From the NCBI RefSeq assembly GCF_021474425.1, contig NZ_JAKEIP010000007.1, forward strand, positions 1 through 64,000: a DNA stretch of 64,000 nt, written 5' to 3'. This DNA comes from Streptomyces muensis. Lineage in GTDB: Bacteria > Actinomycetota > Actinomycetes > Streptomycetales > Streptomycetaceae. Positions 24,863-32,909 of the stretch are shown here, one piece after another (within the stretch, counting starts at the first letter, position 1; each line of letters opens with the position of its first letter). A program made the translations under genes and the position numbers. The notes beneath the pieces are model-generated. The model searched no databases. It was not told where the DNA came from and saw only the letters and a program-made list of their open reading frames with translations.

Positions 24863-25799
24863 GATCGTCGGGGCGGGCCTGCTCGCCCACGTCCCCACCA
24901 TCGTCCTGCCGGAGGCCGACCGGCTGGAGCTCAACGAGGGCAAGGAGATCACCCTCGTCACCGGGCTCCGGCAGCTGCGCGCCGAGGTGTTCGAGCGGGA
25001 CGACTACGACACCGTCGTCGTCCTCGACTCGCACTGGGCCACCACGGTCGAGTTCGTCGTCACCGCGCAGTCGCGCCGAGCCGGGCTCTTCACCTCCGAG
25101 GAGCTGCCGCGCGGCATGTGCCGGATGCCGTACGACTTCCCGGGCGACCCCGAACTCGCCCGCAACATCGAGAACTTCGCGGACCGGCACGGCACCTGGA
25201 TCACCGCGATCGACGACGACCACCTGCCGATCTACTACGCCACCATCAACCTCTGGAAGTTCCTGGGGGAGGGGCTTCAGGACAAGCGGTGGGTCACCAT
25301 CGGCGTCTGCCAGACCGGTGACATGGAGGACCATCTGCGGCTCGGGCGGGCCCTGGCCGACGGTATCGCCGCCACGCCGGGGCGACGCGTGCTGCTCATC
25401 GCCTCGGGTGCCCTGTCGCACACCTTCTGGCCGTTGCGCGAGTTGCGCGACCACGAGGCCAGCGACCCGGCGCACATCTTCACACCCGAGGCCCGCGAGG
25501 CCGACTACGAGCGCATCGCCTGGTTCAAGGAGGGCCGTCACGACAAGGTCCTCGACACCATGGACGAGTTCTGGAAGTACAAGCCCGAGGCGAGGTTCTT
25601 CCACTATCTGATGATGGCCGGCGCCCTCGGCGAGCAGGCCTGCGTCGCGAAGGCCCGGCAGTACGGGGAGTACGAGAACTCCATCGGCACGGGCCAGGTC
25701 CATCTGTGGTTCGACCGGCCGGCCGACGGCTGGACCGGCACCGGCCGGCCCTCACCGTCGTATCAGAGCATCCCGCACAGCCGCCCCCAGGAGGTCTGA
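24855..25799 (+). CDS. class III extradiol dioxygenase, HpaD-like (homoprotocatechuate 2,3-dioxygenase)
   Basis: A 314-residue LigB-superfamily ring-cleavage enzyme using Fe(II). It resembles E. coli HpaD: AHVPTIVLPEA at the start (a metal-binding His), VVVLDSHWATTVEF, FTSEELPRGMCRMPYDF, LIASGALSHTFWPL with the catalytic His, and a C-terminal TGQVHLWF. The substrate is probably a catechol with an acidic side chain. Flanking genes supply the next two steps of the same route. Confidence 0.85.
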   Translation: MGEIVGAGLLAHVPTIVLPEADRLELNEGKEITLVTGLRQLRAEVFERDDYDTVVVLDSHWATTVEFVVTAQSRRAGLFTSEELPRGMCRMPYDFPGDPELARNIENFADRHGTWITAIDDDHLPIYYATINLWKFLGEGLQDKRWVTIGVCQTGDMEDHLRLGRALADGIAATPGRRVLLIASGALSHTFWPLRELRDHEASDPAHIFTPEAREADYERIAWFKEGRHDKVLDTMDEFWKYKPEARFFHYLMMAGALGEQACVAKARQYGEYENSIGTGQVHLWFDRPADGWTGTGRPSPSYQSIPHSRPQEV

Positions 25800-25802
25800 G
25801 AC

Positions 25803-26657
25803 ATGGCAGCGTTTTCCGAGTACCGCCGCATCCTCCTCGACGGAGCCGCCGTCCAGGCCGGTGTCGACGGGGCCGAACTCGTCGCCGGTGACGGCCGCCG
25901 CGTCAAGATCGAGGAGGCGCAGCACCTGCCCCCGGTGGTCCCCTCCAAGGTGATCGCCGTCCACCTCAACCACCGCAGCCGCGTCGACGAGTTCCGGATC
26001 GAACTCCCCGACACCCCCACCTACTTCCACAAGCCGACCTCCTCCCTCAACTCCCACAAGGGAGCCGTCGTCCGGCCCGAGGGCTGCAAGTGGCTCAACT
26101 ACGAAGGGGAGGTCGCCATCGTCATCGGCAGGACCGCGCGGAACGTCTCGCCGGCCGAGGCGGGGGAGTACATCGCCGGCTACACGATCGCCAACGACTA
26201 CGGGCTGCACGACTTCCGCGACACGGACGCCGGTTCGATGCTCCGCGTCAAGGGCTCCGACACCCTCTGCCCACTCGGGCCGGGGCTGGTCACCGACTGG
26301 GACTTCCACGGCAAGCGGCTGCGGACGTACGTCAACGGCGAGGTCGTCCAGGACGGTTCGACCGACGAGATGAAGTGGGACATGCACTACCTCGTCGCCG
26401 ACATCGCCCGCACCATCACCCTGTACCCGGGCGACGTCCTGCTGTCCGGCACACCCGCCAACTCCCGGCCCGTGCGGCCCGGCGACGTCGTCGAGGTCGA
26501 GGTCGAGGGCCTCGGCCGGCTCACCAACCACATCGTCACCGGCCCCACCCCGATCCGCGCCGATGTCGGCGCCCAGCCGACCGAGTCCGAGGAGGTGCTG
26601 TCCACCGCGCTCGGCGGCGACTGGGAGTTCCGCGGCGTCCGCCCGCCCCGGCGTTGA
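25803..26657 (+). CDS. fumarylacetoacetate hydrolase family protein, HpaG-like
   Basis: A 284-residue FAH-family enzyme. Metal ligands lie in LNYEGEVAIVIGR (Glu-Glu pair) and YTIANDYGLHDF (Asp). SGTPANSRPVRPGDVVEVEVEGLG is the usual C-terminal segment. In homoprotocatechuate breakdown, HpaG decarboxylates and isomerises the cleavage product after HpaE. It lies three bases after the dioxygenase stop. The SDTLCPLGPGLV loop is where family members often contact substrate. Confidence 0.85.
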   Translation: MAAFSEYRRILLDGAAVQAGVDGAELVAGDGRRVKIEEAQHLPPVVPSKVIAVHLNHRSRVDEFRIELPDTPTYFHKPTSSLNSHKGAVVRPEGCKWLNYEGEVAIVIGRTARNVSPAEAGEYIAGYTIANDYGLHDFRDTDAGSMLRVKGSDTLCPLGPGLVTDWDFHGKRLRTYVNGEVVQDGSTDEMKWDMHYLVADIARTITLYPGDVLLSGTPANSRPVRPGDVVEVEVEGLGRLTNHIVTGPTPIRADVGAQPTESEEVLSTALGGDWEFRGVRPPRR

Positions 26658-26719
26658 CCGTGCGCACGGCGTCGACCAGCCGTACGGCGGTGTCCGACCC
26701 GGCGGGTAAGGTCGCGAAC

Positions 26720-27403
26720 ATGACCGCATCCGCCGAGGAGCCCGAGGAAGGCCAGGAGGCCGGGGACCACAAGCCGCGCCGGCGCATGAACTACGGCGAG
26801 GGGCGTGAGGCCCTGCTGAACGCCGCGGTGCGGGTCGTGGCGCGCGGCGGGCTGCGCAAGCTGACCTACCGGGCGGTCGCGCAGGAGGCGGGCACCACGC
26901 ACGGGCTGGTCGTCCACCACTTCGGCTCGCGCGACGCGCTGATCGAGGAGACCCTCGCCCACACCATCCGCACCTCGCTCAACACCAGCGCGCTCGAACC
27001 GGGCACCGGCAAGGTCGCCGACTTCTCCGTCGGCGTCTCCGACATGGTCACGGCCGGTCCGGACACCCAGGCCTTCCAGTACGAGCTGCTCCTGGAGGCC
27101 CGGCGCCGCCCCGAGCTGCTGCCGCAGATCCGTGCCCTGTACGACGGCTACTTCGACGCCACCGAGCGCGAGCTGTCCCGCATGCTGCCCGACGGCGCCG
27201 GCCGCCCGCTGACCCGGCTGGTCTTCGCCGCCCTGGACGGGCTCGTGCTGCACCAGCTCGTCTTCGGCGAGCCCGGGACCACCGACGCCGCGATCGAGGA
27301 GCTGCGGGGGCTGCTGCGGCTGCTGGCGGCCGACGGTGGCGAGGCAACCGGGAACGACGGTCCCGAGAACGACGGTCCCAAGATGCCGGGAAACGACGGC
27401 TGA
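26720..27403 (+). CDS. TetR-family transcriptional regulator
   Basis: A 227-residue regulator. The DNA-binding helices are in REALLNAAVRVVARGG and LTYRAVAQEAGTTHGLVVHHFGS (helix-turn-helix, about residues 45-67). The C-terminal half is a ligand-binding bundle. The tail contains a short repeated NDGP unit. ATG 26720 follows TAAGGT, possibly a -10 box that would make the message leaderless. It ends the ferredoxin operon and is followed by a terminator. None of the 16-bp operators flanks it, so the MarR protein is the better candidate for those sites. Its own target is unknown. Confidence 0.85.
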   Translation: MTASAEEPEEGQEAGDHKPRRRMNYGEGREALLNAAVRVVARGGLRKLTYRAVAQEAGTTHGLVVHHFGSRDALIEETLAHTIRTSLNTSALEPGTGKVADFSVGVSDMVTAGPDTQAFQYELLLEARRRPELLPQIRALYDGYFDATERELSRMLPDGAGRPLTRLVFAALDGLVLHQLVFGEPGTTDAAIEELRGLLRLLAADGGEATGNDGPENDGPKMPGNDG

Positions 27404-27415
27404 CCTGGGCTTTTC

Positions 27416-27450
27416 GGGACCCTGGGCAGCCGTCGCCCGGGGTCCCTTTT
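27416..27450 (+). terminator. Rho-independent-like terminator after tetR
   Basis: GGGACCCTGGGC (27416-27427) pairs with GCCCGGGGTCCC (27435-27446), with one T-G wobble, around a 7-base loop and followed by TTTT. It closes the operon of 21067-27403. Confidence 0.7.
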
Positions 27451-27551
27451 CATTGCCGTATCCATCCTTCGCCGCCCTCGATTCACCGTCGTACCAATTC
27501 TTCGCAGAAGCCCTTGCCAAACGGATAGTTCCAGCCCACCATGAGGCAACT

Positions 27552-27567
27552 CGTTTGGCCTGAAACG
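27552..27567 (+). promoter_or_regulatory. operator C before the APC permease
   Basis: CGTTTGGCCTGAAACG has perfect CGTTT/AAACG arms. Its complement, CGTTTCAGGCCAAACG, matches operator B (20959-20974) at the GCCAAACG half. A second, weaker half site (TTGCCAAACGG) lies at 27514-27524. Both are within 85 bases of the permease start. No strong promoter hexamers were seen. Confidence 0.5.
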
Positions 27568-27596
27568 AAGTCCTCTTCTCCAGGCAGGTGATCCGA

Positions 27597-29045
27597 GTGG
27601 ACAGTCAGACGGCGGTCCGGAACCAGACCGCGCCCGACGCCTCCACCGCAGGCAAGCTCAAGCCCAACTCGCTCGGCGTGCTGGGCATCCTCTTCTTCGT
27701 CCTCTCCGCCCAGGCGCCGCTGACCGGCGTCGCGGGCGCCGTCCCGATCGCCGTGGCCATCGGCAACGGGGCCGGCGCCCCCGCCGCCTATCTCGCGGCC
27801 GGCCTGATCATCCTGCTGTTCTCGGTCGGCTTCGTCGCCATGGGCCGGCATGTGGTGGACGCCGGGGCCTTCTACCGCTACATCGGCAAAGGGCTCGGCC
27901 GCAGCCTCGGCAACGGCAGCGCGGCCATCGCCCTCTTCGCGTACTGCGCGATCCAGGCCGCCATGTACGGCCTGTACGGGGCCACCGTGAGCGGACTGCT
28001 GGCGCACTACGCCGGGGTGGACGTGCCCTGGTGGGTGTGTGCCCTGGTCACGATGGCGATCGTGCAGGTGCTGGGTGCCCTCGGCATCGAGATGGGCGCC
28101 AAGGTGCTGGCCGTTTTCGTGCTCGCCGAGTTCAGCGTCCTGGCCGCCTTCGCCGTCGTCACCTTCGTCAAGGGCGGGGGCCCCGAGGGGCTCGGGCTCG
28201 CGGACACCTTCTCGCCGGGGGCGGCCCTCGACGGGGCTCCGGGTGTGGCGCTGATGTTCGCCGTGGCTTCCATGATCGGCTTCGAGGCCACCGCGATCTA
28301 CGGCGAGGAGGCACGCGAACCCCGCAAGACGGTGCCCCGGGCCACCTACCTGGCCGTGGCCCTCGTCACCGGCTTCTTCGCCTTCGCCTCCTGGATGCTG
28401 ATCTCCTCCTACGGCGCCTTGAAGGCGGGAGCGGCCGCCGGGCAGGCACTGGAGGGCGGTGACTCCACGGCATTCGTCTTCGCGCCGATCGCCGCGCAGT
28501 TCGGCACCTGGGTCAACGACGTCCTGCCGATCCTGCTCGCCACCTCGCTCTTCGCCGGCATCCTCGCCTTCCACAACTCGGCCAACCGCTACCTGTTCTC
28601 GCTCAGCCGCGAAGGGCTCCTGCCGCGCCGGCTGTCGGCGGTCAACCGCCGGCACTCGCCCGGCGTCGCGGGCTTCGCACAGACCACGATCGCCGCGCTG
28701 CTGGTGATCCCGTTCGCGCTCGCCGACAAGGACCCGGTGGTGACCCTGTTCTCGTGGGGCAGCGGCGTCGCCGTGCTGGCGATCATGCTCCTGTACTTCC
28801 TGACCTCGGTCTCGGTAGTCGCCTTCTTCCGGCGTGAACGCCTGGACACCCGGCCGTGGAACACGCTGATCGCACCCGTGCTGGGGGCACTCGGGATCGC
28901 CGGTGCGATCTGGCTGATCGTCGAGAACTTCACGACCCTCATCGGCGGCGAACGGTCCACCGCCGTATGGCTGCAACTGACGGTTCCGGCCGTCCTGGTG
29001 CTGGGCGTCGCCGCTGGCCGGCTGACGCGCACGGGCCGTTCGTAG
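27597..29045 (+). CDS. APC-family amino acid/amine permease
   Basis: A membrane protein of 482 residues with about twelve helices. It shows the APC opening LGVLGILFFVLSAQAPLTG, followed by VGFVAMGRHVVDAGAFYRYIG and MIGFEATAIYGEEAREPRK, typical of the group that includes PuuP-like amine and amino-acid importers. GTG 27597 (after AGGTGA) is chosen; GTG 27588 adds only three residues. Operator C precedes it. With the two enzymes after the repeat block it would bring the amine substrate into the cell. Confidence 0.87.
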   Translation: MDSQTAVRNQTAPDASTAGKLKPNSLGVLGILFFVLSAQAPLTGVAGAVPIAVAIGNGAGAPAAYLAAGLIILLFSVGFVAMGRHVVDAGAFYRYIGKGLGRSLGNGSAAIALFAYCAIQAAMYGLYGATVSGLLAHYAGVDVPWWVCALVTMAIVQVLGALGIEMGAKVLAVFVLAEFSVLAAFAVVTFVKGGGPEGLGLADTFSPGAALDGAPGVALMFAVASMIGFEATAIYGEEAREPRKTVPRATYLAVALVTGFFAFASWMLISSYGALKAGAAAGQALEGGDSTAFVFAPIAAQFGTWVNDVLPILLATSLFAGILAFHNSANRYLFSLSREGLLPRRLSAVNRRHSPGVAGFAQTTIAALLVIPFALADKDPVVTLFSWGSGVAVLAIMLLYFLTSVSVVAFFRRERLDTRPWNTLIAPVLGALGIAGAIWLIVENFTTLIGGERSTAVWLQLTVPAVLVLGVAAGRLTRTGRS

Positions 29046-29126
29046 GTCAGGCCGGCCACCGGGTCGACGGATCGTCGGCCGGGGGCGGGCGCTCGCCCGG
29101 TGCTTGGGGCGTCCGCCCGACCTGGG

Positions 29127-29760
29127 GTGTCCAAACGGGCCGTGTGTCGGCCCCGGTCCGGGGTGTCCGCCTGATCTCGGATGTCGGCCCTGGGCGTGTG
29201 CCGCTGCTGCAGGTCTGGGCGGTGTCTGCCCGACCTGGGGGTGTCGGTCTGGGCCGTGTGTCGCCACTCCAGGCCGGAAGGGCAGCGCAACCTCGGGTGT
29301 CGGCATTGGCCGTGTGTCGCCGCCGCAGGCCTGGCGGTGTCTGCCTGACCCGGGGGTGTCGGTCTGCGCAGTGTGCTGCCTCCCCAGGCCTGGGGAGGCA
29401 GCGCGACCTCGGGTGTCCGCTGTGGTCGTGTGCCGCCTCTGCAGGCCTGGGGGTGTCTGCCTGCCCTGGGGTGTCGGTCTTGGTCGTGTGTCGCCACCCC
29501 AGGTCCGGGGAGGCAGCGCGATCTGAGGTGTCGGCCCTGGCTGTGTGCCGCCTCCCCAGGCCTGGGGAGGCAAGCGCGACCTCGGGTGTCCGCTCTGGCC
29601 GTGTGCCGCCACTTCAGGCCCGGGGCGGCAGCCCGACCTCGGGTGTTCGGCCCTGGCCGTGCGTCGCCACCCCACGCTCAGGGCGTTCGCCCGACCCGGG
29701 GTGCCCACGCGGGCCGTGTGCCGACCCCGGCCCGCGTGGGCGCCGAACCTCGCCTGTCCA
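29127..29760 (+). repeat. imperfect tandem repeat, period about 57 bp, about 11 copies
   Basis: Units begin with GTGTCGG or GTGTCCG at 29127, 29181 (ATGTCGG), 29241, 29297, 29356, 29413, 29471, 29528, 29586, 29643 and 29701. Spacings are mostly 56-59 bases. A typical unit runs GTGTCGGTCTGGCCGTGTG, then a CGCC..CCAGGCCTGGGG segment, then GGCAGCGCGACCTCGG. Two units contain the perfect 20-bp palindrome CCTCCCCAGGCCTGGGGAGG (29379-29398 and 29551-29570). Period changes are not multiples of three, which argues against a coding repeat. The block fills the 851-base gap between the permease and dehydrogenase genes; no gene is supported there. Confidence 0.8.
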
Positions 29761-29896
29761 CCCCGGCCGTGCCCCGCGCTCCCGCCCAGGTGCCGCCAGC
29801 CCCGGCCCGTGCTGGCCCCCCGGCGTGTGTCCGTCAGACCACGGCAAATCCGGCCGATGTCGTCCTTCCCCAAACGTTCTCTCTGGAGGTCCCCGC

Positions 29897-31387
29897 ATGC
29901 TGGACATCACCCACGAAGAGTGGCTGCGTCGCGCCAAGTCCCTGGAGCTGTCCGGGGCCCATCACATCGACGGTGCCGACGAGCCGGGCTCAGGAGGGCA
30001 CTTCGTGGCCGTGTCACCCCGGGACGGCCAGGTGTTGGCGCAGGTCGCCGACGGGGGCGCGGCCGAGGTGGACGTGGCCGTGGCCGCGGCCCGCAGGGCG
30101 TTCGACACCGGGCCGTGGCCACGCCTCGCGCCCGCCGAACGCGGCCGGGCGCTGCTGCGCCTCGCCGACCTGCTTCAGGAGCGGCGCGCCGAACTGGCGC
30201 TGGCCGTCAGCCTGGAGATGGGCAAACCGATCACGGACGCGTACGACATCGAACTGCGCGCCGCCATCACCACCTTCCGCTGGTACGGCCAACTCGCCGA
30301 CAAGCTCACCGACGAGTCACCGCACACCACCCCCGACGCCCTCGCCCTCGTCACCCGCGAACCGGCCGGCGTCGTAGGCGCCGTCGTCCCCTGGAACTTC
30401 CCCCTGACGCTGGCCGGCTGGAAACTCGCCCCGGCGCTCGCGGCCGGCTGCACCGTCGTACTGAAGCCGTCCGAGAACTCCCCGCTGTCCGCCCTGCTGC
30501 TCGGTCGGTTGGCGACCGAGGCAGGGCTGCCGCCCGGTGTGCTCAACGTCGTCAACGGCCACGGCCCCGTCGCCGGACGCGCCCTCGGACTCCACCCCGA
30601 CGTCGACGTCCTGGCCTTCACCGGCTCCACCGCCGTCGGCCGTCACTTCCTGCACTACGCCGCCGACTCCAACCTCAAGCGCGTCTGGCTGGAACTCGGC
30701 GGCAAGTCACCGAACATCGTCCTGCCCGACGCCCCCGACCTGGAGAAGGCCGCCGCCACCGCCGCCTGGGGCATCTTCTTCAACCAGGGCGAGATGTGCA
30801 CCGCGCCCTCCCGGCTCCTCGTGCACTCCTCGATCGCCGACCGGGTCACCGAGGCCGTCGTCCGGCGAGCCCGGGAGCTGCGGGTCGGTGACCCCCTCGA
30901 CCCGGCCACCGAGATGGGCGCCCTGGTCGGCGAGGCCCACCTGGGGCGCGTGCGGGACCACATCGCGACGGGCCTGAGCGAAGGCGCCCGCCTGCTCACC
31001 GGCGGCTCCCGCACCCTCACCGACACCGGCGGCAGCTTCCTGCAGCCGACGGTCTTCGACCACGTGGACCCCGGCATGCGGCTGGCCCGCGAGGAGATCT
31101 TCGGGCCCGTTCTGTCCGTCCTCGCCTTCGACGACCTGGACGAGGCCGTACGGCTGGCCAACGCCACCGAGTACGGCCTCGCCGCCGGCCTGTGGACCTC
31201 CGACCTGTCCACCGCCCACCGGGTCTCCCGCGCATTGAAGGCCGGCACGGTCTGGGTCAACTGCTACGAGGAGGGCGACCTCACCGTCCCCTTCGGCGGC
31301 ATGAAGCAGTCCGGGAACGGCCGCGACAAGTCCGCGCACGCCCTGGAGAAGTACACCGAACTCAAGACCACCTGGATCCAGCTGTGA
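29897..31387 (+). CDS. aldehyde dehydrogenase, PuuC-like
   Basis: A 496-residue NAD(P)-dependent aldehyde dehydrogenase. Motifs: VPWNFPLTLAGWKLAPALAAG, the cofactor loop FTGSTAVGRHFL, general base in LELGGKSPNIVL, nucleophile Cys in NQGEMCTAPSR and EEIFGPVLSVLAF. The closest role by context is oxidation of gamma-glutamyl-aminoaldehydes, as PuuC does, because a PuuD-type hydrolase is encoded next with overlapping GTGA and a gamma-glutamyl ligase lies in the same island. ATG 29897 follows GGAGG. A weak half-match to the 16-bp operator lies at 29863-29876. Confidence 0.85.
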   Translation: MLDITHEEWLRRAKSLELSGAHHIDGADEPGSGGHFVAVSPRDGQVLAQVADGGAAEVDVAVAAARRAFDTGPWPRLAPAERGRALLRLADLLQERRAELALAVSLEMGKPITDAYDIELRAAITTFRWYGQLADKLTDESPHTTPDALALVTREPAGVVGAVVPWNFPLTLAGWKLAPALAAGCTVVLKPSENSPLSALLLGRLATEAGLPPGVLNVVNGHGPVAGRALGLHPDVDVLAFTGSTAVGRHFLHYAADSNLKRVWLELGGKSPNIVLPDAPDLEKAAATAAWGIFFNQGEMCTAPSRLLVHSSIADRVTEAVVRRARELRVGDPLDPATEMGALVGEAHLGRVRDHIATGLSEGARLLTGGSRTLTDTGGSFLQPTVFDHVDPGMRLAREEIFGPVLSVLAFDDLDEAVRLANATEYGLAAGLWTSDLSTAHRVSRALKAGTVWVNCYEEGDLTVPFGGMKQSGNGRDKSAHALEKYTELKTTWIQL

Positions 31388-32100
31388 ACCGTACGTCCTC
31401 CCGCCCGCTGATCGCCGTCCCCGCCCGTTTCTCCGCCACCACCTCGGCCCTCCGGTACGCCGCCGAGGTCAACGCCCGCGCCCTGATCGACGCGGTGTGG
31501 CGAGCGGGCGGCGAACCGGCGAGCATCCACCCGGCCGACCCCGCGGACGCCGACGTGGGGGAGCGCCTCGCCCGCTTCGACGGCGTACTGCTCCCCGGCG
31601 GCGGCGACCTCGCCCCGCACCGCTACGGCGCCACCGACATCCACGGCAGCGTCTACGACGTGGACGACCTCCAGGACGCCTTCGACCTCGAAGTCGCCCG
31701 GCGGACCCTCGACCTGGGCATCCCCCTGCTCGCGATCTGCCGCGGCGCGCAGGTCGTGAACGTCGCCCTCGGCGGCACGCTGGAACAGGACATGGGCGGC
31801 CCCGACCGCGAACACCGGCACCTCGTGCACCCCGTGCCGATCCGGCCCGGCACCTTGCTGGAACAGGCCACCGGCGCCGAGAAGGCGGAGGCCTCCTGCT
31901 ACCACCACCAGCGCGTGGACCGCCTCGGCGAGGGGCTCACGGTGACCGCGAGAGCCGCCGACGGGACGGTGGAGGGACTCGAACTCCCCGGCGCGCGAGG
32001 GTGGTTCACCGCGGTGCAGTGGCATCCCGAGGACACCGCCCACCGGGACCCGGCGCAACAGGGTCTCTTCGACGCCTTGGTGCGGGCCGCCGCACGCTAG
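31384..32100 (+). CDS. gamma-glutamyl-gamma-aminobutyrate hydrolase family protein (PuuD-like, class I amidotransferase fold)
   Basis: A 238-residue peptidase C26 member. The fold markers are FDGVLLPGGGDLAPHRYG, nucleophile Cys in LLAICRGAQVVNVALGG, and the catalytic His-Glu pair in AVQWHPEDTA. It removes the glutamate from gamma-glutamyl compounds, the last step of the Puu route. The GTG start lies within the stop of the dehydrogenase gene, so the two are coupled. It is convergent with marR. Confidence 0.88.
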   Translation: MNRTSSRPLIAVPARFSATTSALRYAAEVNARALIDAVWRAGGEPASIHPADPADADVGERLARFDGVLLPGGGDLAPHRYGATDIHGSVYDVDDLQDAFDLEVARRTLDLGIPLLAICRGAQVVNVALGGTLEQDMGGPDREHRHLVHPVPIRPGTLLEQATGAEKAEASCYHHQRVDRLGEGLTVTARAADGTVEGLELPGARGWFTAVQWHPEDTAHRDPAQQGLFDALVRAAAR

Positions 32101-32128
32101 GCCCTGGCGCTCCTGATCCGGGCGCCGC

Positions 32129-32701
32129 TCAGGCCCGCGGCCGGCGCCCGCTGCGCCGCGGTGCCGGCTCGGCGCCGTCGAGCAGGGTGCGGCGGCGCTC
32201 CTCGCCCCGCTCCTCGACCTGCAGCACCACCTTGCGCAGCCCCTCGGCGACGCTCCGGCACTCCTCGCCGCTCAGCTGCCCGGCGACGAACGCCTCCTCC
32301 TCGTTGAAGGCCGGGAACAGGCGCCGCATCAGCGCCTCGCCCTCCTCGGTCAGGCTGAGCAGCACCAGCCTGCCGTCGGTCGGATGCCCGGCCCGCTTCA
32401 CGAGCCCCCGCCCCTCCAGCGTCCGCGCCACCCCGGTGAGCGTCCCCTTGGAGATCCCGGCCTCCTCCGCGACATGCCGGGTCTCCGACTCGCCCCACAC
32501 CCACACCACCCAGAGCACCACGAACGCCGTCCACGTCAGATCGGCGCCGCGCAGCACCGAGTTCTCCAGGTGCTGGCGGACGGTGGAGGCGGCGCGGTAG
32601 ATGTTGGCGACGACGGCCATCTGCTCCCGGTGCAGCGCGATGCCACCGAGCTTGGCCTCGGCCAGCTTCTCGGCTTCGGTGATCGATCGTTGGCCGGGCA
32701 T
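32129..32701 (-). CDS. MarR-family transcriptional regulator of the catabolic island
   Basis: A 190-residue MarR protein. Winged-helix features are LTWTAFVVLWVVWVWGE, HVAEEAGISKGTLTGVARTLEGRGLV (recognition helix) and RAGHPTDGRLVLLSLTEEG (the wing). The C-terminus is an arginine-rich tail. AAGGAG precedes ATG 32701. Its promoter carries a 14-bp core identical to the one at operator A, which suggests autoregulation and control of the island. The ligand is probably the amine or aromatic substrate. Confidence 0.88.
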   Translation of the reverse strand: MPGQRSITEAEKLAEAKLGGIALHREQMAVVANIYRAASTVRQHLENSVLRGADLTWTAFVVLWVVWVWGESETRHVAEEAGISKGTLTGVARTLEGRGLVKRAGHPTDGRLVLLSLTEEGEALMRRLFPAFNEEEAFVAGQLSGEECRSVAEGLRKVVLQVEERGEERRRTLLDGAEPAPRRSGRRPRA

Positions 32702-32740
32702 GGCACGCTCCTTCGCCGCGGGGAAGTCGGACAGCGGTGT

Positions 32741-32759
32741 CGTTCGGGTTCAAATTGTA
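32741..32759 (-). promoter_or_regulatory. marR promoter and operator E
   Basis: On the minus strand TACAAT (32759-32754) is a near-perfect -10 box. It is followed directly by TTTGAACCCGAACG (32754-32741), identical over 14 bases to operator A at 20853-20866. A repressor bound there would block the start of transcription. The -35 region is weak. Confidence 0.6.
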
Positions 32760-32909
32760 CGAAGGAACCCCGACCGCCCACTCCCGAGGGGGTCCGTGGA
32801 AATGGCGTGGCCGGACGCGTCGCCCTCCCCCGAAGGCGGCGCGCCCGGCCACATCCCCCGGCGCCGGACTGTGGACGCAGCGTCCGTGCGCGTCAGCGGA
32901 TCCGTGCCG

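Noticed and set aside
26655..26712. A TetR operator or strong promoter before tetR
   Set aside because: TTGACC and TAAGGT are present but badly spaced, and no inverted repeat was found.
27483..29873. Very long open frame on the minus strand across the permease gene and the tandem repeat
   Set aside because: It is antisense to a clear APC permease, is composed of Arg/Gly/His-rich shadow sequence, and the repeat period drifts out of frame multiples. No ribosome site or family match.
29863..29876. A fifth copy of the MarR-type operator before the PuuC-like gene
   Set aside because: Only about 8 of 14 bases match, too few to claim a site.
28856..29896. Upstream extension of the aldehyde dehydrogenase frame through the repeats
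   Set aside because: The family start and a GGAGG site lie at 29897; the extension is low-complexity repeat sequence.
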